Shown piece by piece: positions 55,270 to 64,000 of a stretch of DNA of 64,000 nucleotides. A model generated the notes under the pieces. That model searched no databases. It saw only the letters and a program-made list of their open reading frames with translations, and was not told the DNA's origin. How positions within the stretch are numbered: the stretch's first letter is position 1; the number at the start of each line of letters is the position of its first letter. This DNA comes from Melioribacter sp. (GTDB lineage: Bacteria; Bacteroidota; Ignavibacteria; Ignavibacteriales; Melioribacteraceae): assembly GCA_026417975.1 (NCBI GenBank), contig JAOACD010000007.1, forward strand, positions 130,994 to 194,993, read 5' to 3'. Position numbers and translations under genes: made by a program.

Positions 55270-55358
55270 TGTTTCCGTTTTCCTACGCAAGTATTACCTT
55301 GCTCAGGTTCAAGGGTATAATCTCAGCCTGCTATACGCAAGCACCCCTAACGGAAGTA
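55270..55358 (-). promoter_or_regulatory. TPP (thi-box) riboswitch aptamer
   Basis: The minus strand carries the invariant TPP aptamer segments in order: AGGGGTGC, then GCTGAGA, then ACCCTTGAACCTGA, then GGTAATACTTGCG, enclosed by a closing stem TTCCGTT/AACGGAA (55349-55355 with 55273-55279). It lies directly upstream of thiO. When TPP stabilises the closing stem, the antiterminator cannot form and the adjacent terminator does, so TPP should switch the thi operon off. Confidence 0.96.
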
Positions 55359-55474
55359 AGAATTTATAAACTGAAAAGAACTATTAACAAACTTACTTAA
55401 AAAGTAAAGTATATAAAAAGTTTTACTCAAAGTTAATAAATTCTATAATAAAATACTTTTTCTAATAAATTAAT

Positions 55475-56206
55475 TTAATTCTTTTTAATATAAGAGAAAA
55501 ATAATTTCAAAAGCTTACTTGATTGTGGAGTATTTTTCAAGCTTTTTAAAATTGATAAAATCTTCTTTTTTCTTTCTAAATTTTTAACTCTATCGAGTGA
55601 CTTTAACAAATATTCATTCATTATATTTTTATCAAACTCTGGATGGAATTGAACTCCCCAAATATTCTCACCAATTCTATAAGCATATATTGAATCACTT
55701 TTATCATATGCAAGTATTTGAGCGTTCACTGGCAAAGAAAAAACAGATTGTGAGTGAGAGACATTCGCAAAAAATCTTTTAGGTAAACTTGAAAACAATT
55801 TATCATCATTTGCATTGTTGGTTAATTTAATTTGTATACTTCCCATCTTTTCGCCACCTGGATGATAATCAACATAACCACCTAGAGCTTTTGCAATCAA
55901 TTGATGTCCATAACAGATACCTAGAACAGGTATATTTTCAGTTAACAGCAATGGGATCCACTTTTCAACTTTAAGGCTCCAGTCTTTATTTTCTGTTACC
56001 ATTGAATGTGAACCTGTAATTATAACACCTAAGCAATTCGATAACTTAGGCAAGGATTCGCCCTCAACAACATTTATAACTTGAATATTGCTATTTAAAT
56101 CCTTGCCCAAACCTTTAATAATCCAATCTTCAAAATCTCCATATTTTTTTCTTACACTATAAAAAGTGGATCCCATTTTAAGTATGTAAAGTTTCTTACC
56201 CTTCAT
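55475..56206 (-). CDS. class I glutamine amidotransferase (GMP synthase glutaminase-like)
   Basis: A 243-residue stand-alone class I (GATase1) protein. The nucleophile Cys98 is in VLGICYGHQLIAKALGG, and the catalytic His/Glu pair lies in VQFHPEFD (about 188-193). A FANVSHSQSVFSLP segment precedes it. Members include glutaminases, glutamine-hydrolysing amidases and gamma-glutamyl hydrolases of the GuaA-like kind; the partner or substrate is unknown. It lies three bases after glnB, downstream of amt, so it may be nitrogen-regulated, which is inference. Confidence 0.85.
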   Translation of the reverse strand: MKGKKLYILKMGSTFYSVRKKYGDFEDWIIKGLGKDLNSNIQVINVVEGESLPKLSNCLGVIITGSHSMVTENKDWSLKVEKWIPLLLTENIPVLGICYGHQLIAKALGGYVDYHPGGEKMGSIQIKLTNNANDDKLFSSLPKRFFANVSHSQSVFSLPVNAQILAYDKSDSIYAYRIGENIWGVQFHPEFDKNIMNEYLLKSLDRVKNLERKKKILSILKSLKNTPQSSKLLKLFFSYIKKN

Positions 56207-56209
56207 AAA

Positions 56210-56560
<351 letters not shown>

Positions 56561-56574
56561 TTATTTTTGAAAAA

Positions 56575-57282
56575 TTATAGTGAAATACCTACGACATAAA
56601 AAATACTTTCTTGAGAAGGATTCAAAATAATCGAACCAAAAATTGGTAAACTAAATTCATTTGTTATGGTAATCGTTTTTGATACAGTAAATCCTAAATT
56701 AATAATGTCAAACTTATCAGTTAAATAATACTTATTTTCATCTCCTGGGGTAACTCCTGCAAAGATATTTAGAGCAACTCCACTTATAGATGTACTATAG
56801 CCCAATTGAAAATAAATTGGATTATTAGGAATATTATGAACAAATATATTTGCAGAGAGACTTATCGGAAAAGATTCTGGGCCATTATAGTTTAAATTAA
56901 TTTCCAAATTATGAGCTCCTGGGCCATCTTCAGAATCATAATTAGAAAAGTTAAAGAATTTAATACCATTATCTGGATTAATATAATCTGTAAAGCCTAA
57001 TGAAATGCTACCTGCACTTTGTAAAGAAATAGCATATGAAGCATAAATATCAATTTCGCTAAGTGCTGCATTTTTTACTATTGGATATGCTCCCCAAAAA
57101 CCAAGTGTAAAATTTCCAGCATTAAATTTAATATTAGGTTGAATACTCGGAACATTTCCTCCCAAATCTATACCACGCCATATATATCTACTAACAAAAT
57201 CTGTATTTACAGAAATACTTTGTGAAAAAATGCTTGAAACAGAAAAAAGTAACACTAATAATATTTTATAGAAAGTTCTCAT
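56575..57282 (-). CDS. TorF-like outer-membrane porin family protein
   Basis: A 235-residue protein with an N-terminal signal peptide (about 1-20) and alternating amphipathic strands, ending SIFYVVGISL as outer-membrane barrels do. The start SISVNTDFVSRYIWRGID resembles the TorF/gcw-type putative porin family, typically about 230-250 residues. No pore function is proven for the family. It lies between amt and glnB, in the same transcript, so it may supply ammonium or another nitrogen compound across the outer membrane. That is inference from context. Confidence 0.72.
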   Translation of the reverse strand: MRTFYKILLVLLFSVSSIFSQSISVNTDFVSRYIWRGIDLGGNVPSIQPNIKFNAGNFTLGFWGAYPIVKNAALSEIDIYASYAISLQSAGSISLGFTDYINPDNGIKFFNFSNYDSEDGPGAHNLEINLNYNGPESFPISLSANIFVHNIPNNPIYFQLGYSTSISGVALNIFAGVTPGDENKYYLTDKFDIINLGFTVSKTITITNEFSLPIFGSIILNPSQESIFYVVGISL

Positions 57283-57299
57283 TTTTCCTCCTTTATAGT

Positions 57300-58592
57300 T
57301 TATTTTGCTACTTTTTCAAATTCTGGGTATGCTTCCATACCATGTTCACCAATATCAAGACCTTCAATTTCCTCTGATGGAGAAACTCTTAAGCCTATTA
57401 ATTTCTTCAATATCATCCATACAATGTAAGAAATTACAAAAGTAAATACTCCAACAGCAATTACTCCAATTAATTGATTAAAGAACAGTTTTAAGCCACC
57501 ACCAAAGAACAAGCCATTACCTGTAGTTCCTGGCATAAAATGGTCCTCTGCAAATAGTCCAACTGCTAAAGTTCCAAAAATACCATTAACTAAGTGGACA
57601 GCAAGGGCACCAACAGGGTCATCAATTTTAACTTTATCAAAAAATATTACTGCATAAACTACAAGAATACCTGCTATTGTACCTATAATTAAAGAACTCC
57701 ATACACTTACATAAGCACATCCAGCAGTAATTGCAACAAGACCTGCTAAACATCCATTTATAGTCATACTCAAATCAGGTTTACCAAGTACTAACCAAGC
57801 AACTATTGTTGAAGATAAAATGCCAGCAATAGCAGCACTATTAGTTGTAATAACGATTCGTGATATGCTATTTATGTCTGCAGCCATTGTGCTACCAGGA
57901 TTAAAACCAAACCAACCTAACCATAGCACAAAAACACCAATTGTAGCAGAAGTCATATTATGACCTGGGATTGGGTAAATCTTATTATCACGATACTTAT
58001 TTAATCTTGGTCCTAAAATCATAGCACCTGATAAAGCTGCCCATCCTCCTACTGAATGAACTACAGTAGAGCCAGCAAAGTCCCAAAATCCAAGTTTAGC
58101 TAACCAACCACCACCCCAAATCCAGTGTCCAGTAATTGGGTACATAAAAGCAACCAGAATAAATGAGAAGAGTATAAAATCAATATATTTTATCCTTTCT
58201 GCTACTGCTCCTGATACAATTGTAGCAGCAGTACCTGCAAATACTAACTGAAAGAAAAACTTAGCAAGTAAAGGTACACTTGCCCAACTAATTGCTGAAT
58301 AAACACCTTGATATGCATCTCCAGTTGCAGGACTATTATCTGCCCCACTTAAGCCTATTAAACCTTTTAATCCTATAAAGTCATTGCCATCACCAAACAT
58401 TAACCCCCAACCTATAACCCAAAATGCCAATGAAGAAATAGCAAATACAATAAAATTTTTCGACAGAATATTTACTGTATTTTTACTTTGCGTAAATCCG
58501 GACTCTACTAATGCAAAGCCAAGATTCATAAAAAAAACAAGACACGCCGTTATAAGAACCCAGATTGTATCCATTACAACTTTATAGTCCAT
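57300..58592 (-). CDS. amt: ammonium transporter Amt
   Basis: A 430-residue, 11-helix ammonium channel. The opening WVLITACLVFFMNLGFALVE segment is the pore entrance. The twin-His pair lies in FAGSTVVHSVGGWAALSG and VALAVHLVNGIFGTLAVG. The MYPITGHWIWGGGWLAKLG segment holds the conserved aspartate-region helix and the phenylalanine gate. Its C-terminal tail contains GLRVSPSEEIEGLDIGEHGMEAYPEF, the PII-binding region. The ATG has an AAGGAGG site, and a 24-residue ORF with an even stronger site lies 75 bases upstream. A promoter sits farther upstream. Confidence 0.96.
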   Translation of the reverse strand: MDYKVVMDTIWVLITACLVFFMNLGFALVESGFTQSKNTVNILSKNFIVFAISSLAFWVIGWGLMFGDGNDFIGLKGLIGLSGADNSPATGDAYQGVYSAISWASVPLLAKFFFQLVFAGTAATIVSGAVAERIKYIDFILFSFILVAFMYPITGHWIWGGGWLAKLGFWDFAGSTVVHSVGGWAALSGAMILGPRLNKYRDNKIYPIPGHNMTSATIGVFVLWLGWFGFNPGSTMAADINSISRIVITTNSAAIAGILSSTIVAWLVLGKPDLSMTINGCLAGLVAITAGCAYVSVWSSLIIGTIAGILVVYAVIFFDKVKIDDPVGALAVHLVNGIFGTLAVGLFAEDHFMPGTTGNGLFFGGGLKLFFNQLIGVIAVGVFTFVISYIVWMILKKLIGLRVSPSEEIEGLDIGEHGMEAYPEFEKVAK

Positions 58593-58666
58593 AAATGTTT
58601 CCTCCTTAATATTTATTAGTTAATTGAGCCTGTCAAAAAAATTGGATGAATTTTTAATTCAAAAAG

Positions 58667-58741
58667 CTATTGTTGGATAAACCCTGTGTAATACGGGCGG
58701 TCTCTTAAAAAGAAAAAATATTTAATTGTTTTGCTCTTCAT
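58667..58741 (-). CDS. 24-residue small ORF upstream of amt
   Basis: A short minus-strand ORF, ATG at 58739-58741 and TAG at 58667-58669. It is preceded by AAAAGGAGGAGG with four bases before the ATG, one of the strongest ribosome sites in the window. The peptide has a basic start (KSKTIK), a hydrophobic core (YFFFL) and then RDRPYYTGF. It lies between a promoter and amt, so it could be a leader peptide, a small membrane protein or a translation-coupling element. No family was recognised. Confidence 0.5.
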   Translation of the reverse strand: MKSKTIKYFFFLRDRPYYTGFIQQ

Positions 58742-58829
58742 TTTACCTCCTCCTTTTCATTATTAGCAACAAAATAATATTAGGTTTTTTTTATATATTG
58801 ACTTAATAATTAAGGTAATTCTAATTGCA

Positions 58830-58857
58830 AATATAATAAATTATTGTTATTTGTCAA
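58830..58857 (-). promoter_or_regulatory. sigma70-type promoter upstream of the small ORF and amt
   Basis: On minus, a perfect TTGACA (58852-58857), a 16-base spacer and TATATT (58830-58835, five of six to TATAAT). It lies about 90 bases upstream of the small ORF. No sigma54 motif was evident nearby. Confidence 0.6.
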
Positions 58858-58957
58858 TAATGCCTTATTTATTTTTTTATTAAAAAGATATAAAGGTAAT
58901 AATTTTTTGAGTAGATATTATATCTTGGGAATACTTTTGAAGGCTATAAAGAAATGA

Positions 58958-61519
58958 CTATCTACGTCCTGAATATAAACCGCGCGACTTGGTTATTTTA
59001 ATGTCTTGAAGTTCTGGTGCTTTCATTCTAATCTCAAATCTAAACCCTTTATAATTTCCTACTGGATTCCAAATAAAGTTCATCTCCCAACAATGCAAAT
59101 CCCTATAAATTGTAATTTGAGGTGTAGTAATTTGTTTCAATTCAAAATCGTAACTACCACGAATAGTAAATTTCCAGTTTTTTGTAAGACTAAAATTCAA
59201 ACCAATTCCTAGGCTCGAATATTTTGAAAGAACGGCTGGATTGTATTTACTTAGATTAAAGTTGTAACTCAGACTTAAATCCCAAGGACTAAACACATTA
59301 GTTACTAAACTATCTTCTTTTATAATTTTACTTACTCTTTCTAATGTTGAATTTTTTTTGTCAGTTTTAAAAATCTTGTCATTCAAATTAGTTGTTACAG
59401 AAATGCTAAAGTTCGTTAACCTTAGTAAACCCTTTTTTGCTGAAATTAAAAATCGATTAATTTTTGTATTATTTTCATAATCGTAAAATGTATAATTTGA
59501 TGAACCATAGAAGCTAATCAAATTTCCAATTTGTGTCCTATAAGTCAAATTTAAGTCCGATAACTTGAATTCAGTTTGAGCAAAATTATATCCTATACTT
59601 GCGGATAAATTTAATAACTGAATTTTATTACTTGACGTTTTTTTCAAAGTATCACTTTTTTCCTTTGAAGTTTTTATTTCAAAAACATTTCCCAAAGCAA
59701 AATTCAATGACTGTTGTTGGCCAGCGTCAGCACCTCTAAAAACTTCATTACTAAACTTATCATATTTTATTTTTTCACCCTTTGATGTTGTGTAATAGTC
59801 ATAATAATTCCAAAAATCACTTGAGAAATCTGGTTTATAAACATAGGTTATTGATGGTGTCAATGTATGTCTAAAGGCCTCTATACCAAATATATTTGGT
59901 TGAAATATTCCGTATAACTTTGTATTAGCTGTAACGCTAAAATCAAACGTTCTTACAAAATTAATTTCATTAATATCTCTTGTAACTATAGAATCTTTTT
60001 CTGTTACTTCTCCAGTAAGTGAATTGATTTTTTTTACTATAATATTTTCTTTTTTAATTCTTTTGTTATACCACTTTTCCGAATAATTCAACCTTGGAGC
60101 TATACTGAAATAACCAATTTTTGGAGATGCACTAATATTTAAGCTATGCTGAATGCCACCACGTAATGATAAATTGCCTTGACTTTTAGTCTTATTGTTT
60201 AAGAATTGACCTGTATAAGTATATCCAATTTGCTCATACCATTTTTGTTTACTAAGAACTTCAGAAGCTTCATTTCTGAAAGGGTAAGAAATATTTTTTG
60301 TGAAAGTGATATTAGGCAAACTTTCAAAAATATCACCGTTTACTAAATTTTGAGTTCTACTGTAATTAATTACTAAATTATTTCCTGATTCTTCCCAAAC
60401 TTTACTAAAAGTAGCATTTGAAATAATATTTTGTGAAAGAATATCATTATAATCTACGCTATTATTTTTCAAGTAACTAGAAGAATAAAATTGCAAATTC
60501 ATATTAAGCTGTGTTGAAGGATTAATCTGATGATTATGATACCATGATAAACTCCAATCATTAACATCTTGTTTAAATGCAATTGGGTCATTTGATTCTC
60601 CAATTTTAATTTTAGAATATCCTGCATTCAAGCTACCATTAAAATCATATCTTTTAGCATATCGTATTCTTGAACGCAAACCATATCCCCCTTTCGTATA
60701 ATAATCTCCGTTGACAGTAAAGTCTATATAATCACTTATTGCCCAAAAATAACCTAAATTATAAAAATACTGCCCTCTACGTATATCTTTACCATAACTA
60801 GGAACTATAATACCACTTCTTCTACCTCCTTCACTTGGAAATACAGCAAAAGGTAAAGGTATAGGAAATGGGACCCCCTCTATGTGCATAAATATCCAAC
60901 GTGCAAAAACTTTGTCTTTTTGAATAACTTTCATTTCATCAGCTGTAAAATATGTATGTGGTGTATCCCTTTCACATGTAGTAAACATACCATGTTTAAT
61001 AAAGTAAATATTTTTATCTATTTTCTTAACTTTTTCCCCTTCATACCTTGTTCCCTGCATTTCATTTTTTGCAAGAGAAATAAAACCTTTTTGAGTTTTA
61101 AAGTTATATTTTAAATAATTCCCTTCATAAGTTTCAGAACCCTCTTTCAGTACAGGCATTTGAATCAGAGAAGGCTTTCCCTTTTTCAAAGAGTCTAATA
61201 TGCCAAAAGCCTCTAATTGGTTTGTATTATAATCAATTTCAATTTTGCCGCTTTTTAATTCTGTATCTTTATACTTTAATTGTCCATTCCCATAAACAAA
61301 CATTTTTTTTGTTGTAATATCAAATATTATTGAGTCAGAAGCTGAAGCATAAACAACATCATCAACATCAAATTTCTTTCCTGATTCTATAGTATCAACA
61401 GCTAATGTATCAGTATACATTTCTATGATACTTTTTATAACGTCAGTATTAGACAAACATAATTCCTTAGCATTAAGGATTACATTAAAAAAGAAGATTA
61501 TGACAATAATTCGTTTCAT
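58958..61519 (-). CDS. lptD: LptD-like LPS-assembly outer-membrane protein
   Basis: An 853-residue outer-membrane protein with a signal peptide (about 1-17). The N-terminal half (about 45-190) is an OstA/LptA-like beta-jellyroll with repeated TKKMFVYGNGQLKYKDTELKS and SGKIEIDYNTNQLEAFG type strands. The C-terminal half is a large beta barrel with amphipathic strands, GVPFPIPLPFAVFPSEGGR and a YGKDIRRGQYFYNLGYFWAI segment typical of LptD. It inserts LPS into the outer leaflet. It has no adjacent lptE. The gene follows lipid/sugar-type oxidoreductase genes with a gap of 89 bases. Confidence 0.84.
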   Translation of the reverse strand: MKRIIVIIFFFNVILNAKELCLSNTDVIKSIIEMYTDTLAVDTIESGKKFDVDDVVYASASDSIIFDITTKKMFVYGNGQLKYKDTELKSGKIEIDYNTNQLEAFGILDSLKKGKPSLIQMPVLKEGSETYEGNYLKYNFKTQKGFISLAKNEMQGTRYEGEKVKKIDKNIYFIKHGMFTTCERDTPHTYFTADEMKVIQKDKVFARWIFMHIEGVPFPIPLPFAVFPSEGGRRSGIIVPSYGKDIRRGQYFYNLGYFWAISDYIDFTVNGDYYTKGGYGLRSRIRYAKRYDFNGSLNAGYSKIKIGESNDPIAFKQDVNDWSLSWYHNHQINPSTQLNMNLQFYSSSYLKNNSVDYNDILSQNIISNATFSKVWEESGNNLVINYSRTQNLVNGDIFESLPNITFTKNISYPFRNEASEVLSKQKWYEQIGYTYTGQFLNNKTKSQGNLSLRGGIQHSLNISASPKIGYFSIAPRLNYSEKWYNKRIKKENIIVKKINSLTGEVTEKDSIVTRDINEINFVRTFDFSVTANTKLYGIFQPNIFGIEAFRHTLTPSITYVYKPDFSSDFWNYYDYYTTSKGEKIKYDKFSNEVFRGADAGQQQSLNFALGNVFEIKTSKEKSDTLKKTSSNKIQLLNLSASIGYNFAQTEFKLSDLNLTYRTQIGNLISFYGSSNYTFYDYENNTKINRFLISAKKGLLRLTNFSISVTTNLNDKIFKTDKKNSTLERVSKIIKEDSLVTNVFSPWDLSLSYNFNLSKYNPAVLSKYSSLGIGLNFSLTKNWKFTIRGSYDFELKQITTPQITIYRDLHCWEMNFIWNPVGNYKGFRFEIRMKAPELQDIKITKSRGLYSGRR

Positions 61520-61608
61520 TCAAAATTCAGCTTTACTTTAATGAAACTTGCTTATTAAATATTATTATTTTTCTATTTACAAAATTTTCAAAAATTCTTA
61601 TCAAAGAT

Positions 61609-62613
61609 TTATATACTAATTTTGGCTCTGCTAATAGACTCTTCTATTTTCTTTATTATCATATCTGCTACCTTTAATGCTTTCAATCCATCAGCTCCTG
61701 TTACAGGTGGGGGAGTATCATTTAAAACAGCATTAATAAAGAGTTGTAATTCGTATTGCAATGGGTTTATATTAATTTGAGAAGGGCTTTCGTAAACAAC
61801 GTATTTCTTTTTTTCTCCTACTCCTATTTCACCAAGATTTAAATAACCACCTTTTGGCAAATTATTATGAGATAATAATCGGATAATTTCAGTGTTGCCT
61901 TCAATAAAATCAATCGAAAAATATGTGTCCTTTTGAAATATTCTCATTTTTCTCATTCTTTTCTGAGAGATCCTACTGGCAGTAACATTAGCCACTGCAA
62001 AATTTTCAAATTCAATTCTTGCATTTGCTATATCAATATTATCTGAAACAACTGCAATTCCACTTGCCCTGATATCCTTTATTTCACTTTTAACAAGACT
62101 TAAAATAATGTCAATATCATGAATCATCAGGTCAAGTACTACTGCTACATCTGTACCTCTAGTATTAAATTGTGATAGTCTATCTGATTGAATAAACATT
62201 GGATTAAGTTCATACTTTTCTAAAGCTACAAGAGCAGGATTAAATCTTTCAATATGCCCAACCTGCAGCTTCAATTTTTTTTCTTCTGAAATTTTTACAA
62301 GTTCTTCTGCTTCCCAGATATGTACTGTAATTGGTTTTTCAACGAAAACATGTTTATTAAATTCAAAAGCCTTTTTAACTAATTCATAATGAGCACTTGT
62401 AGTGGCAACTATTACTATTGCTTCTGAATCATTTAATAACGATTCGATTTCAAGATATTGCTTTGTATTAAATTCTTCGGCTACATTTTTTGACTTGTTA
62501 AAGTCTTTATCAAAAACCCCTATCAACTCACAATTTTCTATACCTTTTAGCAATCTAACATGAACTTTTCCTAAATGTCCTGTCCCTATTACTCCAACTT
62601 TCAGTTTATTCAT
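61609..62613 (-). CDS. Gfo/Idh/MocA-family oxidoreductase
   Basis: A 334-residue NAD(P)-dependent sugar or cyclitol oxidoreductase. The Rossmann loop VGVIGTGHLGKVHVRLL comes first, followed by IVIVATTSAHYELVKKAF, the family motif VFVEKPITV with its catalytic Lys, and MIHDIDIILSLVK (the HDxD-like region). The C-terminal alpha/beta domain follows. Substrate is unknown; position next to lptD and a GT9 elsewhere in the window makes an LPS-sugar role possible. Its ATG overlaps the plug-protein stop by four bases (ATGA), so it is coupled to that gene. Confidence 0.87.
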   Translation of the reverse strand: MNKLKVGVIGTGHLGKVHVRLLKGIENCELIGVFDKDFNKSKNVAEEFNTKQYLEIESLLNDSEAIVIVATTSAHYELVKKAFEFNKHVFVEKPITVHIWEAEELVKISEEKKLKLQVGHIERFNPALVALEKYELNPMFIQSDRLSQFNTRGTDVAVVLDLMIHDIDIILSLVKSEIKDIRASGIAVVSDNIDIANARIEFENFAVANVTASRISQKRMRKMRIFQKDTYFSIDFIEGNTEIIRLLSHNNLPKGGYLNLGEIGVGEKKKYVVYESPSQININPLQYELQLFINAVLNDTPPPVTGADGLKALKVADMIIKKIEESISRAKISI

Positions 62614-63842
62614 AATGCACCACTATTTATTTTTTTATAACCAATTATCTTATCATAACCTCCTTTTTCGGGAGTTTTATAATAAAGAAAAATATGATAA
62701 TCGTTATTTGTTTCCCAAAAATTTCCTTCAAGAATATACCAATCAATATTACTTATTTCGTTATTATTATTCGATGCAGTTACATATTGATAGTCATAAA
62801 TTCCTCTTTTTAATTCAACAGTTAAATTTAGTAAACCATTGTCATTTAACATTTCATATTCAGGTAAAACCTCCCAATTGGTAAAATCACCAACAAGAAA
62901 AACTGCAGACGTTATATTTTCTGGCTTACGCATTCTGAAAGTAACATTCAAATATTCTGCATAAATATTTTTATAGTTTACTAATATAGAACCTCCATTT
63001 AGATCTTCTCCCCTTTTCTTAAAAAAATTTGATACATCAATTCCATCAAATTGAGCATTTACATTTTTTTGATTAAAGCGATTTGTATCACGCAAATCTG
63101 TTTGGCGGTATTCATTGCCTGGTTTCAAATCCTTGGCTATAAATGAAAACTCATTTTTACCGTTCCACACGTAATAATTTTTTTCAGTAGGCTTTTCTTT
63201 TTCAATTCTTATTGGATATGATATTTTTTTATTTTCAATAATTTCAATCATCATCAAATTAGATATGAATAAAGTATCAGGTAATTTAAATGAAGCTTTT
63301 AATGTAATTGTTCTTCCCAGAGCAGCCAACTCGGGGATTTCACTCTCCATTCTTGTTTTAATTATTGTAGATTTCATATCGACTTCAGATTCAACTACAA
63401 AGAATTTGCCTACATAAAAAATCTTTTCAGGATTATGTGAATCAACAATAAAAAATTTCCATTTACCTGAGAAAGGGAATGTTACATTTTTGTTTGGGAA
63501 AGTCCCTTTATAATGATATCGCGCATCTACAACTCTAAGTGGTAGCTTGTCTAACCATATATTATACTCTGTATTAAATCCTAAATTAGCTAAAAATATA
63601 TTTTCATATGGCTTCCAATCCTTATCACAGAATTTAAAGACAATATTTAAATTTGGTGCATAATTACATTGTACATCAAACTCTATTGTGATAAACTGCT
63701 TAGATGGGTCTGATTTATTTATTAAGGGGAAGGATGCTTCATAATTATTTGAGTATACACGTAAACTTTTTATAGTTAAGTCATCTGCAAAATTATTTTG
63801 AAATAAAATAAATAAAAAAATAATTAGAATATTTCTACACAT
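62610..63842 (-). CDS. type IX secretion plug-protein domain (DUF5103) protein
   Basis: A 410-residue exported protein with a signal peptide (about 1-19). It shows the DUF5103/T9SS plug N-terminal pattern: IKSLRVYSNNYEASFPLI, FKFCDKDWKPYENIF and DARYHYKGTFPNKNVTFPFSGKW. A C-terminal domain follows, with VFLVGDFTNWEVLPEYEM. In T9SS the plug protein is found bound to the SprA channel and blocks it when no cargo is present. It is coupled to the Gfo/Idh/MocA gene downstream and overlaps the partial gene upstream by 19 bases. Confidence 0.8.
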   Translation of the reverse strand: MCRNILIIFLFILFQNNFADDLTIKSLRVYSNNYEASFPLINKSDPSKQFITIEFDVQCNYAPNLNIVFKFCDKDWKPYENIFLANLGFNTEYNIWLDKLPLRVVDARYHYKGTFPNKNVTFPFSGKWKFFIVDSHNPEKIFYVGKFFVVESEVDMKSTIIKTRMESEIPELAALGRTITLKASFKLPDTLFISNLMMIEIIENKKISYPIRIEKEKPTEKNYYVWNGKNEFSFIAKDLKPGNEYRQTDLRDTNRFNQKNVNAQFDGIDVSNFFKKRGEDLNGGSILVNYKNIYAEYLNVTFRMRKPENITSAVFLVGDFTNWEVLPEYEMLNDNGLLNLTVELKRGIYDYQYVTASNNNNEISNIDWYILEGNFWETNNDYHIFLYYKTPEKGGYDKIIGYKKINSGAL

Positions 63843-64000
63843 TTCATTGAACTAAATGGTACAAAAATGTTGTAGCTTTGTTCATCCCGTTTTGCTTCGA
63901 GTAATAGTCCTTCGTCATAAGCAGCTACTAATTTACCTGTTTTAAATACTATCTCATAAAAAGTAGGATGTTCATTCTCTGATTTCCCATATACTACCCC
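63824..64000 (-). CDS. unknown protein, C-terminal part only
   Basis: The last 58 residues of a gene that continues beyond the window's right edge; the stop is TAA at 63824-63826. The visible part includes FYEIVFKTGKLVAAYDEGLL and SYNIFVPFSSMKCVEIF. No family is recognised. It overlaps the start of the T9SS plug protein by 19 bases in another frame, so both belong to one transcript. Confidence 0.55.
   Translation of the reverse strand, partial: GVVYGKSENEHPTFYEIVFKTGKLVAAYDEGLLLEAKRDEQSYNIFVPFSSMKCVEIF

Larger units (their letters stand above)
58593..58957. other. 365-base region between lptD and amt
   Basis: On minus it contains a good promoter (58830-58857), a 24-codon ORF with a strong ribosome site (58667-58741) and the amt ribosome site. 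A short TGAATT/AATTCA hairpin with a T run at about 58645-58665 could act as a weak terminator but is AT-only. No other feature is recognisable. The lptD side has nothing clear. Confidence 0.5.

Noticed and set aside
58645..58665. TGAATT/AATTCA hairpin with nearby T run between the small ORF and amt
   Set aside because: A six-bp AT-only stem is expected by chance in this DNA and gives no reliable terminator or attenuator.
62615..62884. Plus-strand 89-codon frame over the end of the plug-protein gene
   Set aside because: It lies wholly antisense to a gene with signal peptide and domain motifs and lacks its own start signal.

Overview
The window is a very AT-rich, gene-dense bacterial chromosome segment. 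It encodes SprA, a PorX-type response regulator and a T9SS plug-domain protein (all type IX secretion parts), an LptD-like outer-membrane protein, TonB, DUF1573 repeats and Na+/H+-antiporter-like complex I subunits. This points to the Bacteroidota/Chlorobiota/Ignavibacteriota (FCB) group. Many genes carry strong AGGAGG ribosome-binding sites and some promoters look like TTGACA/TATAAT, which suits an Ignavibacteria-like organism better than a classical Bacteroidetes. The lineage is an inference; there is no rRNA in the window. No tRNA, rRNA, CRISPR, IS element or prophage was seen.

Layout: almost everything lies on the minus strand; only birA, a cysteine desulfurase and a nitrilase are on plus. 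From the left: the end of a lipoprotein aldose 1-epimerase, a rhodanese, an overlapping UMF1 transporter/nusB pair, a DUF218 protein, an orphan FecE-type ATPase and tonB (1-5.9 kb). Next, read on the minus strand, comes a long co-directional run: pgeF, EamA transporter, folB, folK, deoxynucleoside kinase, a small membrane protein, a GT9 glycosyltransferase, ppx, asnS, nuoJKLMN, nnr and vanZ (21.5 down to 6.3 kb). A transsulfuration-like pair, fmt-def, a membrane protein with an M1 peptidase, and an hsp20-dnaK-hsp20 heat-shock group follow (21.5-31.3 kb).

The middle holds birA and nifS-like genes on plus, then about 0.8 kb containing the decayed remains of an MNT/HEPN toxin-antitoxin pair, then accD, DUF1573, tsaB, tsaE, porX and the giant sprA (34.3-45.4 kb). 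sprA appears to begin upstream of any ordinary start codon, because a signal-peptide-like segment is encoded there in frame.

The right part has a phosphatase, a CoA-transferase, an alanine dehydrogenase with an active-site substitution, a 2-hydroxyacid dehydrogenase, a fused SpmA/SpmB protein and a nitrilase. A thiamine operon (thiO-thiS-thiG-thiE) follows, behind a TPP riboswitch whose terminator and antiterminator can be read directly. A nitrogen cluster comes next (24-residue ORF, amt, TorF-like porin, glnB, with a glutamine amidotransferase after it), then lptD, a Gfo/Idh/MocA oxidoreductase, the T9SS plug protein and a partial unknown gene at the right edge.

The window is mostly housekeeping. 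The parts most worth a second look are the dead MNT/HEPN module, the short SD-equipped ORFs upstream of amt and tonB, the sprA start, the hairpin overlapping the hsp20 stop codon, the H96Y-like change in Ald, and the explicit riboswitch expression platform.
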